Shown: in pieces, positions 25,392-33,032 of the stretch | Layout of the letters: every line of letters begins with the position of its first letter | Position numbering within the stretch: the first letter of the stretch is position 1 | NCBI GenBank assembly: GCA_021741355.1 | Contig: JAIOXZ010000001.1 | Span: forward strand, 1-64,000 | From: Caulobacter sp. | GTDB taxonomy: Bacteria; Pseudomonadota; Alphaproteobacteria; Caulobacterales; Caulobacteraceae | Length of the DNA: 64,000 nt | Direction of reading: 5' to 3' | Made by a program: the position numbers and the translations under genes | Notes under the pieces: model-generated | Told to the model about the DNA's origin: nothing | The model's input: only the letters and a program-made list of their open reading frames with translations | The model's database searches: none

Positions 25392-26453
25392 CTACCCCCT
25401 CGGCGCGGCTGTAGACTCCCGCGCCACCAGCGACGGCAGCCTGTCCGCCGGGTCGCGCTTGTCCTCGCCGGCCTGGCTGAGGAGCTTCTCGGATGCGAGG
25501 CGGCCGATCTCGCGCGTCGGCGAGCGCACGGTGGTCAGCGGCGGCCAGACGCGGGAGGCGATCTGGAAGTCGTCGAAGCCGACCACCGACAGATCCTCCG
25601 GAACCGACAACCCGGCCCGGCGCGCGGCGTGCAGCACCCCGGCGGCCATCTCGTCATTGCCGGCGAAGATCGCCGTCGGGCGGTTCGGCAGGCCCAGCAG
25701 CTTCGCCGCCCCCTCCAGGCCGGACTCGAAGGTGTAGGCGCCCTCCGCCACATACTCGGCAGCCAGCGTGAGGCCGTGCTCGGCAAGCCCCTCCTCCAGC
25801 CCGCCGCGCCGCTCGTGCGACGAGCGGAAGGTCAGCGGACCGGAGATGAAGCCGACCGCCTTGTGTCCCAGTTCCGCCAGATGCCGCCCGGCCAGCAGGC
25901 CGCCATGCCGGTCCTGGGTGACGATCGAGTGGGACGCTTCGTCCACCGCCACGGATGCAACCCGCACATACTCGCAGCCGATCTCGCGCAGCATCGCCGC
26001 CACGCCCTCGTCTTCGGACACCGATGGGGTCAGGACGACGCCGAACAGTTTCTGGCGCTCGATGAAGGCGCGGATGTCGGGCACCAGGGTGGTGCTGCCG
26101 CGGTCGCAGGGGTGGACCACCAGCTCGAAGCCTGACCCGCGCATGCCGTCCAGCAGGCCCAGCTGCATGTTCACGACGTACTGCGGATTGGGGTTGTCGT
26201 AGATCAGCCCGATCAGGAACGAGCGGCGGAAGGCCAGGCCCCGGGCCTGCGGATCCGGCGCGTAGCCGTACTTCGCGATGACCGCCTCGATCTTCTCCCG
26301 CGTTTCCGGCCGCAGCGACGGCGAGCGGTTGATGACCCGCGAGACGGTCTTCTTCGAGACCCCCGCGATCCGGGCGATGTCGTTGATCGTGGCCCTGCGC
26401 CGGCCGCCCTCGAGGGCGGCGTCATCGGCGGGTTTCGGCGTCCTGGGACTCAA
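25392..26453 (-). CDS. LacI-family transcriptional regulator of the pectin/galacturonate locus
   Basis: The TTG at 26453 is chosen because GGAG lies 7 nt upstream and the frame further upstream looks non-coding. The N-terminal helix-turn-helix RRATINDIARIAGVSKKTVSRVINRSPSLRPETREKI is a standard LacI/PurR headpiece with hinge helix. The periplasmic-binding-protein-like effector domain follows (LIGLIYDNPNPQYV, GVVLTPSVSEDEGV, GFISGPLTFRSSHERRGG, AIFAGNDEMAAGV, SVVGFDDFQIASRVWPPLTTV). It lies between uxaA and uxaC, and palindromes with the CCGG centre expected of LacI operators recur before six transcription units of the locus. It most likely represses them until a uronate-derived inducer binds. 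Confidence 0.88.
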   Translation of the reverse strand: MSPRTPKPADDAALEGGRRRATINDIARIAGVSKKTVSRVINRSPSLRPETREKIEAVIAKYGYAPDPQARGLAFRRSFLIGLIYDNPNPQYVVNMQLGLLDGMRGSGFELVVHPCDRGSTTLVPDIRAFIERQKLFGVVLTPSVSEDEGVAAMLREIGCEYVRVASVAVDEASHSIVTQDRHGGLLAGRHLAELGHKAVGFISGPLTFRSSHERRGGLEEGLAEHGLTLAAEYVAEGAYTFESGLEGAAKLLGLPNRPTAIFAGNDEMAAGVLHAARRAGLSVPEDLSVVGFDDFQIASRVWPPLTTVRSPTREIGRLASEKLLSQAGEDKRDPADRLPSLVARESTAAPRG

Positions 26454-26531
26454 GCGTCGGCTCCGGCAAGGCTGTGCCGCCTGTGATAGCCCGCCCGGGC
26501 ACGACACGCCAGCGGGCCGCGGCGCCTCGAT

Positions 26532-26545
26532 TGACACCGGTGTCG
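26532..26545. promoter_or_regulatory. Putative LacI-regulator operator, site E
   Basis: TGACACCGGTGTCG differs from the perfect palindrome only in the last base. It lies 20 bp upstream of the uxaA ATG and 78 bp upstream of the divergent lacI-type gene, so it could govern both the altronate branch and autoregulation. Confidence 0.7.
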
Positions 26546-26565
26546 GACGGGATCATGCCTCGCCC

Positions 26566-28053
26566 ATGGCCGATGACCCGTCCCTCGCCGCCGCCGTCCA
26601 CCGCGTCGATCCGCGCGATGATGTCGCCACTGCCGTGCGCGACATCGCTGCGGGGGAACGGGTCGGCGACCTTGTCGTGAGGACCGGTGTTCCCAGGGGC
26701 CACAAACTGGCGGTCACGGCGGTCCCCGCTGGCGCGCAGGTGCGGAAGTACGGCTTCCCGATCGGGCTCGCGATCAGCGACATCGCCGCCGGAGATCACG
26801 TCCACAGCCACAACCTGGCGACCGGCCTCGCCGGTGAGCTGGACTACAGCTTCACGGCGCCGGCCACGCGCCTCGATCCGGTCGCCGACGGCCGGACCTT
26901 CCTCGGCTATCGCCGCGCCGACGGACGAGTCGGCACGCGCAACGAAATCTGGATCCTCGTGACGGTCGGCTGCGTGGCTAATACGGCCCGGCGTCTGGCG
27001 GAGACCGCGGCGCGTGAGTTCGCCGGCCGGGTCGACGGCATCCACGCCTTTCCCCACCCGTTCGGCTGCTCGCAGCTGGGCGACGACCTGTCGGCGACGC
27101 GGCGCATGCTGGCGGCGCTGGCGCAGCATCCCAACGCCGGCGGCGTGCTGATCCTCGGCCTGGGGTGCGAGTCCAACCAGCTCGACGCGCTGCTGGCCGA
27201 CATTGCCGACCGCTCGCGTATCCGCGCCTTCACGACCCAGGATGAAGGCGACGAGTTCGACGCCGGGCTGGCGGCGATCGGCGAGCTGGTGGCGCTTGCC
27301 GGGCAGGACCGGCGCGTTCCCTGCCCGCTGTCGGACCTGGTGATCGGCCTGAAGTGCGGTGGCTCAGACGGCTTCTCGGGCCTGACCGCCAATCCCCTGG
27401 TCGGCCATGTCGCCGACACGCTGGCGGCCGCCGGCGGAACGCCGGTGCTGACCGAAATCCCGGAAATCTTCGGCGCCGAGCATCTGCTGCTTGAGCGGGC
27501 CGTCAGCCGGGCGGTGTTCGACGACGCGGCGCGCTTGGTGAACGGCTTCAAGCGCCACTTCCTCGACCACGGTCAGCCGGTCCACGAGAACCCCTCCCCC
27601 GGCAATATCGCCGGCGGGATTACCACCTTGGAGGAGAAGTCCCTCGGCGCTGTCCAGAAGGCCGGCCACGCGGTGCTGACCCAGGCGCTGGCCTATGGCG
27701 AGCGGGTGCGCGAGCCGGGCCTCGCCCTGCTTGAGGCGCCGGGAAACGACGCGGTGTCCTCGACCGCGCTGGTCGCCGCCGGCGCGACGATCGTGCTCTT
27801 CACCACTGGCCGCGGCACGCCGCTGGGCTTTCCGGCGCCGACGCTGAAGATCGCCTCCAACACCGCGCTGGCCGAGCGCAAACCGCGCTGGATCGACTTC
27901 GACGCCGGCGTGGTGCTGGCCGGGGTCGACAGGGACGCCGCGGGTGACGCCTTGATGGATCTGGTTCTGGCGACCGCGTCCGGCCAGCCGACCCGGGCCG
28001 AAGAGAATGGCGAGCGCGAAATCGCCCTGTGGAAGCGGGGTGTCACCCTGTGA
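26566..28053 (+). CDS. uxaA: Altronate dehydratase
   Basis: The ATG at 26566 gives a 495-residue UxaA-family enzyme with an N-terminal SAF-like domain (VHRVDPRDDVATAVRDIAAGERV...VPRGHKLAVTAVPAGAQVRKYGFPIG). The dehydratase domain follows: FLGYRRADGRVGTRNEIWILVTVGCV, HPFGCSQLGDD, LILGLGCESNQ, LKCGGSDGFSGLTANPLVG and the C-terminal FTTGRGTPLGFPAPTLKIASNT, with the family cysteines. It dehydrates D-altronate to KDG. Operator-like site E lies just upstream and the next gene, the tagaturonate/fructuronate reductase, overlaps its stop by GTGA, so both belong to one transcript. Confidence 0.9.
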   Translation: MADDPSLAAAVHRVDPRDDVATAVRDIAAGERVGDLVVRTGVPRGHKLAVTAVPAGAQVRKYGFPIGLAISDIAAGDHVHSHNLATGLAGELDYSFTAPATRLDPVADGRTFLGYRRADGRVGTRNEIWILVTVGCVANTARRLAETAAREFAGRVDGIHAFPHPFGCSQLGDDLSATRRMLAALAQHPNAGGVLILGLGCESNQLDALLADIADRSRIRAFTTQDEGDEFDAGLAAIGELVALAGQDRRVPCPLSDLVIGLKCGGSDGFSGLTANPLVGHVADTLAAAGGTPVLTEIPEIFGAEHLLLERAVSRAVFDDAARLVNGFKRHFLDHGQPVHENPSPGNIAGGITTLEEKSLGAVQKAGHAVLTQALAYGERVREPGLALLEAPGNDAVSSTALVAAGATIVLFTTGRGTPLGFPAPTLKIASNTALAERKPRWIDFDAGVVLAGVDRDAAGDALMDLVLATASGQPTRAEENGEREIALWKRGVTL

Positions 28054-29461
28054 CGCGGCTGTCCGCGGCGAGCCTGCCGCACCCGCTGGCCTATGACCGT
28101 GACGCCACGACGATCGGCGTGGTTCACTTCGGTCCCGGGGCCTTCTTTCGCGCGCACCAGGCGGCCTATTTCGACGATCTGCTCGCCCGTGACCCGCATT
28201 GGGCGATCAGCGCGGTGGCGCTGAAGACTCCGGGGGTGCGCGACGCCCTGGCGCCGCAGGACGGGCTCTACACGCTCGTGGAACTCGGCGAGATCACCCG
28301 GTTCCGCACCATCGGGGCCATACGCGAACTGCTGGTGGCCGGAGAGGATCACGACCGCGTCGCCGACCGGCTGGCCTCGCCCGACACCCGCCTGGTCACC
28401 CTGACCGTCACCGAGAAGGGCTACTGCCTGAAAGGCGACGGAGCGCTCGACCTCGATCATCCGGACATCCGCCACGACCTCGCCCGGCCGGATCATCCGG
28501 CCAGTGTCATCGGCTGGCTGGTCGAAGGGCTCGCCAGACGACGGGCGGCGGGTCTGCCGCCCTTCCTGACGCTCAGCTGCGACAACCTTCCGTCCAATGG
28601 CCGCAAGCTGCAGGCCGCCGTCGTCGCTCTCGCGCAGGCGCGCGACCCTGCCCTCGCCGACTGGATCGAGGCGCAGGCCCGCTTCCCTTGCTCGATGGTC
28701 GACAGCATCACCCCGCCACCGACGACGCCCTGCGCGCCCGGGTGCTCGCGGAGACGGGCGTGGAAGACGCCTGGCCGATCCAGCGTGAGACCTTCACCCA
28801 GTGGGTCATCGAGGACGATCTGGGCCCGGATGCGCCGGACCTGGCGTCCGTCGGCGCGACGCTCACCGACGATGTCGAGGCCTGGGAGCGCGCCAAACTG
28901 CGGCTGCTCAACGGCGCTCATTCCACGCTGGCCTATGCCGGACTGCTGCGCGGCCAAGGGACCGTGCGCGAGGCGATGGCCGACGCCGCGCTCGCCGGGA
29001 TGGTCCGCTCGATGATGCTGTCAGACGTCGCCCCGACGCTCGCGGCGCCGGCTGGTCTCGACATCCCCCTGTACGTCGACGCACTCCTGTCCCGATTCCG
29101 AAATCCTGCCATCGACCACCGCCTGTCGCAGATCGCCTGGGACGGGTCGCAGAAACTGCCGATCCGACTCCTGGGGACCATCGCCGACGCGCTGGCCGCA
29201 GGCCGACCGATCACGCGCCTCGTTGTCGGCGTCGCGGCCTGGATGCTGTTTGTGGAGCGGCAAACGCGGTCCGACGTGATGGTCGTCGATCCTTTGGCGG
29301 ACAAGCTGGCGCAGGTCGGCCGCGCGGGCGGCGTGGACGCCTTCCTGGGCGTCGGCGCGATGTTTCCCCCGGCGCTGGCCGGCGATCTTGCGTTTACAGC
29401 GCCGCTCCGGAGGGCCTACGAGGCGCTGCAGTCTGGCAGCCTCCCCGCATGGAACCCATGA
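28050..29461 (+). pseudogene. uxaB: Tagaturonate/fructuronate reductase (mannitol dehydrogenase family), interrupted by a -1 frameshift
   Basis: Starting at GTG 28050, which overlaps the uxaA stop, the frame encodes the NAD-binding half of a UxuB/UxaB-type polyol dehydrogenase (TTIGVVHFGPGAFFRAHQAAYFDDLL, SCDNLPSNGRKLQAAVV, SMVDSITP). At about 28714 homology jumps to another frame: ...ATDDALRARVLAETGVEDAWPIQRETFTQWVIEDDL, KLRLLNGAHSTLAYAG (catalytic Lys/Asn/His) to 29461. Inserting one G (CCGCCACC to CCGGCCACC) restores ITPATDDALRARV. The original frame would end at 29015, yielding a 321-residue truncated product without catalytic residues. It is either a real recent mutation or a sequencing error. 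The intact enzyme would make altronate for UxaA. Choice between uxaB and uxuB is by context. Confidence 0.85.
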
Positions 29462-29694
29462 GCGATCCCATCCTCGTCGACGCGCGCGGCCACCATTGTC
29501 CCGTGCCGACCCTGCGCCTGCGGCGTGCGCTGGAAGAGGCCGGCGCGGGCTCTGTGGTGCGGTTGCTGGCCGACGACCCGATGGCCCGGATCGATGTACC
29601 GCACTTCGCCAGCGAGAAGGGCTACACCCTGATCGACAGCGGCGAGATCAGTCCGGCGCCGGGACTTTTTTTCGTCGTCTCAAGACCGGCTTGA
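29458..29694 (+). CDS. TusA-family sulfurtransferase-like protein
   Basis: This 78-residue protein has the TusA/SirA fold signature: ILVDARGHHCPVPTLRLRRALEEAGAGSVVRLLADDPMARIDVPHFASEKGYTL, with the sulfur-relay cysteine in CPVP. Its ATG overlaps the stop of the reductase gene by ATGA (29458-29461), so it is translationally coupled to the hexuronate operon, although sulfur transfer has no known link to uronate catabolism. Its 3' end overlaps the convergent yihY-like gene by 47 bp. TusA-like proteins act in tRNA thiolation or sulfur trafficking; the specific partner here is unknown. Confidence 0.85.
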   Translation: MSDPILVDARGHHCPVPTLRLRRALEEAGAGSVVRLLADDPMARIDVPHFASEKGYTLIDSGEISPAPGLFFVVSRPA

Positions 29695-30583
29695 TGTTCC
29701 GGGTGTGCAGGGCGATTTCCATCTCGGTCGCCAGCGCCCCGCCGAAGAACAGGGCGTTCACATTCCAGCTCAGCCAGATCAGGAACACCACGACGGTGCC
29801 GACCGAGCCGTAGGTCGCGCCCAGATGGGCGATCTGCTCGACATAGATCGCGCAGAGCCAGGATGCGACCAGCGCCAGCACCGCCGAGGCCACGCCGCCG
29901 GCGATGGAGGCTCGCCAGGCGACCGGCTCACGCGACATGGCGAACCGGTAGATCAGGCTCATGGCCAGCAGCATACAGACGCTGGTCCAGGTCCATTCGC
30001 TGTAGAGCCAGTTGAGGCCCGCCAGTGGCTTGAGCCCCCAGGTGGTCGCCGCGACGCGCAGGCCGAGGAACAGCACCGACACCAGGCCCATCAGCACCAG
30101 GGATGCGACCAGCACCAGCAACGCCATCACGTTGAAGCTGACGAAGCCGCGCTGATTCTCCTCGTCATGGATGAAGGACAGGCCCGCCAGCAACGCCTTG
30201 TAGCCGCGATGCGAGGCGTAGGCGCCGATAATCAGCGCAACCAGGCTCTGGGCCGAGACGGCGACATGCGGTGCGTGGGCGAGGCGCTGGAGTTCATCCT
30301 GGAACAGGCCGCGCGCGTCGGCCGGCAGCATCCGCGCCAGCGCCGCCGCCTGGCCGGCGACCTGTTCGGGGGAGACCAGGATGCCATAGAGCCCGACCGC
30401 AATGACCAGAAGCGGGAACACGGCGAGCATGATCCAGAAGGACACGCCGCCGACATACAGCATGACGTCACGGCCCCAGAGACGCTGCAGGGCCTTGCCC
30501 AGCACGTCCACTGTCGCCTGCGCCCAGTGCACGGGATCAAGTTCGAGCTTTCCCGGAACGTCCGGGTCCTTGGTGGTCGACAT
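29648..30583 (-). CDS. YihY/BrkB family inner-membrane protein
   Basis: A 311-residue polytopic protein with about six transmembrane helices. Typical motifs are RLWGRDVMLYVGGVSFWIMLAVFPLLVIAVGLYG, SLVALIIGAYASHRGYKALLAGLSFIHDEENQRGF, and the C-terminal HLGATYGSVGTVVVFLIWLSWNVNALFFGGALATEME. Proteins of this family were once called ribonuclease BN in error; their function is unknown, with transport or envelope roles suggested. It ends inside the tusA-like gene on the opposite strand, an unusual 47-bp convergent overlap. The 214-bp region upstream (30584-30797) shows no other recognisable feature. Confidence 0.87.
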   Translation of the reverse strand: MSTTKDPDVPGKLELDPVHWAQATVDVLGKALQRLWGRDVMLYVGGVSFWIMLAVFPLLVIAVGLYGILVSPEQVAGQAAALARMLPADARGLFQDELQRLAHAPHVAVSAQSLVALIIGAYASHRGYKALLAGLSFIHDEENQRGFVSFNVMALLVLVASLVLMGLVSVLFLGLRVAATTWGLKPLAGLNWLYSEWTWTSVCMLLAMSLIYRFAMSREPVAWRASIAGGVASAVLALVASWLCAIYVEQIAHLGATYGSVGTVVVFLIWLSWNVNALFFGGALATEMEIALHTRNIKPVLRRRKKVPAPD

Positions 30584-30797
30584 GCCGCGACCCTGCCCGC
30601 GCCCGCCATGGGGCGCAACGGCAAAGGCGCGCCGCGGCTTTTGGCCACGACGCGCCAGACAGGATGACCTTGCCTTCTTCCTGTGTAGCCGGCCGCCGCT
30701 TCGAGGGACGGGAGAGCAAGACGACCGGCTACAGGTGTGAAGATGGAATCGGCCGGCTGAACCGTGGCTGAACGGTTCTGGCAGCCGGCGTTGTCCC

Positions 30798-31925
30798 TCA
30801 GATCGCGCCGGAAGCCTTCAGCGCATCGACCTCTGCAGTCGAGAAGCCCCACTGGCCGAGCGCTTCCTCGTTGTGAGCGCCGATCTTCGGAGGCGGTCCC
30901 TGGATCGCGCCCGGGGTGGCCGAGAACCGCGGCGCCGGCGCCGGCTGGACGACGCCTTCAACGGTCACGAAGGTCTCCCGGGCGACGTTGTGGGCGTGGT
31001 TGGGCGCTTCTTCGAGCGTCAGCACGGGGGCGAAGCAGATGTCGGTCGCATCCATGATCGCGCACCATTCGGCCTGGGTCTTCTTGCCCAGAACCTCAGC
31101 CAGCTTCGCCTTCAGTTCCGGCCATTCGTCACGGCTCATCTGATTGGCGAACTGCGGGTCGGTAATCCCCGTCTTTTCAAGGAGAAGTGCGTAGAATTGC
31201 GGCTCGATCGAGCCGATCGAGATCCACTTGCCGTCCGAGCACTGATAGGTGTCGTAGAAGTGCGCCCCGCCGTCGAGCAGGTTGCTCCGGCGTTCGTCCT
31301 TCCAGATGCCCGCGCCCTTGAAGCCGTAGAACATGGCCATCAGGGAGGCCGCGCCGTCGCTCATGGCGCAGTCGATCACCTGGCCCTGGCCGGTTTCCCG
31401 CGCGTGGATGATCCCGGCCATCAGGCCGAACGCCAGATAGAGAGCACCACCCCCGAAATCCCCGACCAGGTTCAGCGGCGGCACCGGCTTGTCGGTCGTG
31501 CCGATGGCGTGCAGCGCGCCGGTGATGGCGATGTAGTTCATGTCGTGCCCGGCGGCCTTGGCGTAGGGCCCGAACTGGCCCCAGCCGGTCATCCGTCCGA
31601 ACACCAGCTTGGGATTGCGCTTCAGCACAACATCCGGGCCCAGACCGAGGCGCTCCATGACGCCGGGGCGGAAGCCCTCGATCAGGCCGTCCGCGCTTTC
31701 CAGTAACTTCAGGACGGCCTCGATCGCGTCCGGCGACTTCAGGTCCAGCGCCACCGAACGGCGACCGCGGCTGGTGACGTCGGCAGGCGAGGCCCTGCCC
31801 GCACCCTTGCGGTCGACCCGCACCACATCGGCGCCCAGGTCCGACAGCAGCATGCCGCAGAACGGCCCCGGCCCGATGCCGGCGAACTCGACGATCTTCA
31901 GACCCGAAAGCGGACCCTTGCCCAT
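30798..31925 (-). CDS. CaiB/BaiF CoA-transferase family protein (alpha-methylacyl-CoA racemase-like)
   Basis: The sequence begins [60 protein letters not shown], the family III CoA-transferase/racemase N-terminus. It continues with [62 protein letters not shown] and [34 protein letters not shown]. The pattern resembles alpha-methylacyl-CoA racemases (AMACR) more than formyl-CoA transferases. It would epimerise 2-methyl-branched acyl-CoAs for beta-oxidation. A short-chain dehydrogenase lies upstream on the same strand, separated by a repeat element. Confidence 0.87.
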   Translation of the reverse strand: MGKGPLSGLKIVEFAGIGPGPFCGMLLSDLGADVVRVDRKGAGRASPADVTSRGRRSVALDLKSPDAIEAVLKLLESADGLIEGFRPGVMERLGLGPDVVLKRNPKLVFGRMTGWGQFGPYAKAAGHDMNYIAITGALHAIGTTDKPVPPLNLVGDFGGGALYLAFGLMAGIIHARETGQGQVIDCAMSDGAASLMAMFYGFKGAGIWKDERRSNLLDGGAHFYDTYQCSDGKWISIGSIEPQFYALLLEKTGITDPQFANQMSRDEWPELKAKLAEVLGKKTQAEWCAIMDATDICFAPVLTLEEAPNHAHNVARETFVTVEGVVQPAPAPRFSATPGAIQGPPPKIGAHNEEALGQWGFSTAEVDALKASGAI

Positions 31926-31985
31926 GGTGTTTCTCCCGTTTGGACGAGAGTTAGAGGCGGTGACGTTCGGTCAGGCAATAGCGCC

Positions 31986-32128
31986 CTCCCTCCCCTTCAT
32001 GGGGAGGGACAGGCGGCGAAGCCGCCAGGGTGGGGAAGCAGGATGCCGCGCGGGATACATCTGAGTAGCGTCACACTCCCCACCCGTCCGGCCTTCGGCC
32101 GGCCTCCCTCCCCATGAAGGGGAGGGAG
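31986..32128. repeat. Nested inverted-repeat element between a CoA-transferase and an SDR gene
   Basis: The arms 31986-32008 and 32106-32128 are perfect 23-bp inverted repeats, each with an internal dyad around the TTCATG / CATGAA core. Inner blocks are a GGCGGCGAAGCCGCC hairpin, GGGTGGGGA pairing with TCCCCACCC, and a CCGGCCTTCGGCCGG hairpin. The whole segment could form a four-armed cruciform. It fills the 208-bp gap and contains no gene. Confidence 0.75.
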
Positions 32129-32133
32129 AAGTC

Positions 32134-32901
32134 TCAGAGCGTCTGCCCGTCATCCAGGGTGATCAGCGTCCCGGTGATGAAGTGCGCGCGGCGGCCGGCC
32201 AGCATCAGCAGGGCCTCGTCCAGCACGTCCTCGTCCATCAGTCGGCGCCGGGGGAAACCCTTGATCTGCTTCTGGCCGCCCTCGGTCTGGAACCAGTCGC
32301 TGTTGATCTCGGTCTCGATATAGCCCGGGCAAATCGCGTTGACCGCGATCCGCGGCCGCGCCCATTCGCGTGCCAAGCCCTTGGTCAGCGAGGCGCAGGC
32401 GGCCTTTGAGGCGCAGTAGACGCTGAGACCCGGCAGCTGGTTGAACGCGGCGATGGAGGCAATGTTGATGATCCGCGCTTCGCCGGCCTCGGCCACGCCG
32501 CTGGCGATCATCCGCTTGGCCGCCTCGACCGCGCCGAAGTAGACTCCCCGCACATTGACCGCGAAGGTCTGGTCGAAGGTCTCGACCGACATGTCCATGG
32601 CCATGCCGTCGCCGCCGACCCCGGCGTTGTTGACCAGGATCGAGATCGGCCCCAGCGCCGCTTCCACCGCGTCGAACGCCGGACCGATGGCCGCAACGTC
32701 CTGGACATCGAGCGGAATCGCCACGGCCTTGCCGCCCTTCGCGACGATAGCCGCGACCTCGGCCTCGAGTCGGTCGGTGCGCCTCGCCATCAGGGCGACG
32801 GCCGCTCCGGCGTCGGAAAGCACGTGCGCGAAGCGGCGTCCGAGCCCGCTTGAGGCGCCCGTGACGACTGCAACCCGTCCGGCCAGTGGATTATCGCTCA
32901 T
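32134..32901 (-). CDS. SDR family NAD(P)-dependent oxidoreductase
   Basis: A classical short-chain dehydrogenase of 255 residues: VAVVTGASSGLGRRFAHVLSDAGAAVALMARR, LVNNAGVGGDGMAMDMSVETFDQTFAVNVRGVYFG, INIASIAAFNQLPGLSVYCASKAACASLTKGLAREWA with catalytic Ser/Tyr/Lys, and VNAICPGYIETEIN. Substrate not predictable. Lying upstream of the CoA-transferase on the same strand, it could act in the same acyl-CoA (beta-oxidation-like) route, as seen elsewhere for SDRs beside CaiB/BaiF genes. Confidence 0.83.
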   Translation of the reverse strand: MSDNPLAGRVAVVTGASSGLGRRFAHVLSDAGAAVALMARRTDRLEAEVAAIVAKGGKAVAIPLDVQDVAAIGPAFDAVEAALGPISILVNNAGVGGDGMAMDMSVETFDQTFAVNVRGVYFGAVEAAKRMIASGVAEAGEARIINIASIAAFNQLPGLSVYCASKAACASLTKGLAREWARPRIAVNAICPGYIETEINSDWFQTEGGQKQIKGFPRRRLMDEDVLDEALLMLAGRRAHFITGTLITLDDGQTL

Positions 32902-33032
32902 CGGAAGCCTCCTGCGGCGCTGTATCGCTATGCCCGCCCCTTGCCTCTGCTATGGTGGACCGTTGCGAATCCTGACGCGCAGCGGATAGCCGACGGGGGC
33001 CCGGCGGCGTCAAGGGCGGGAGTTCAGACGGC

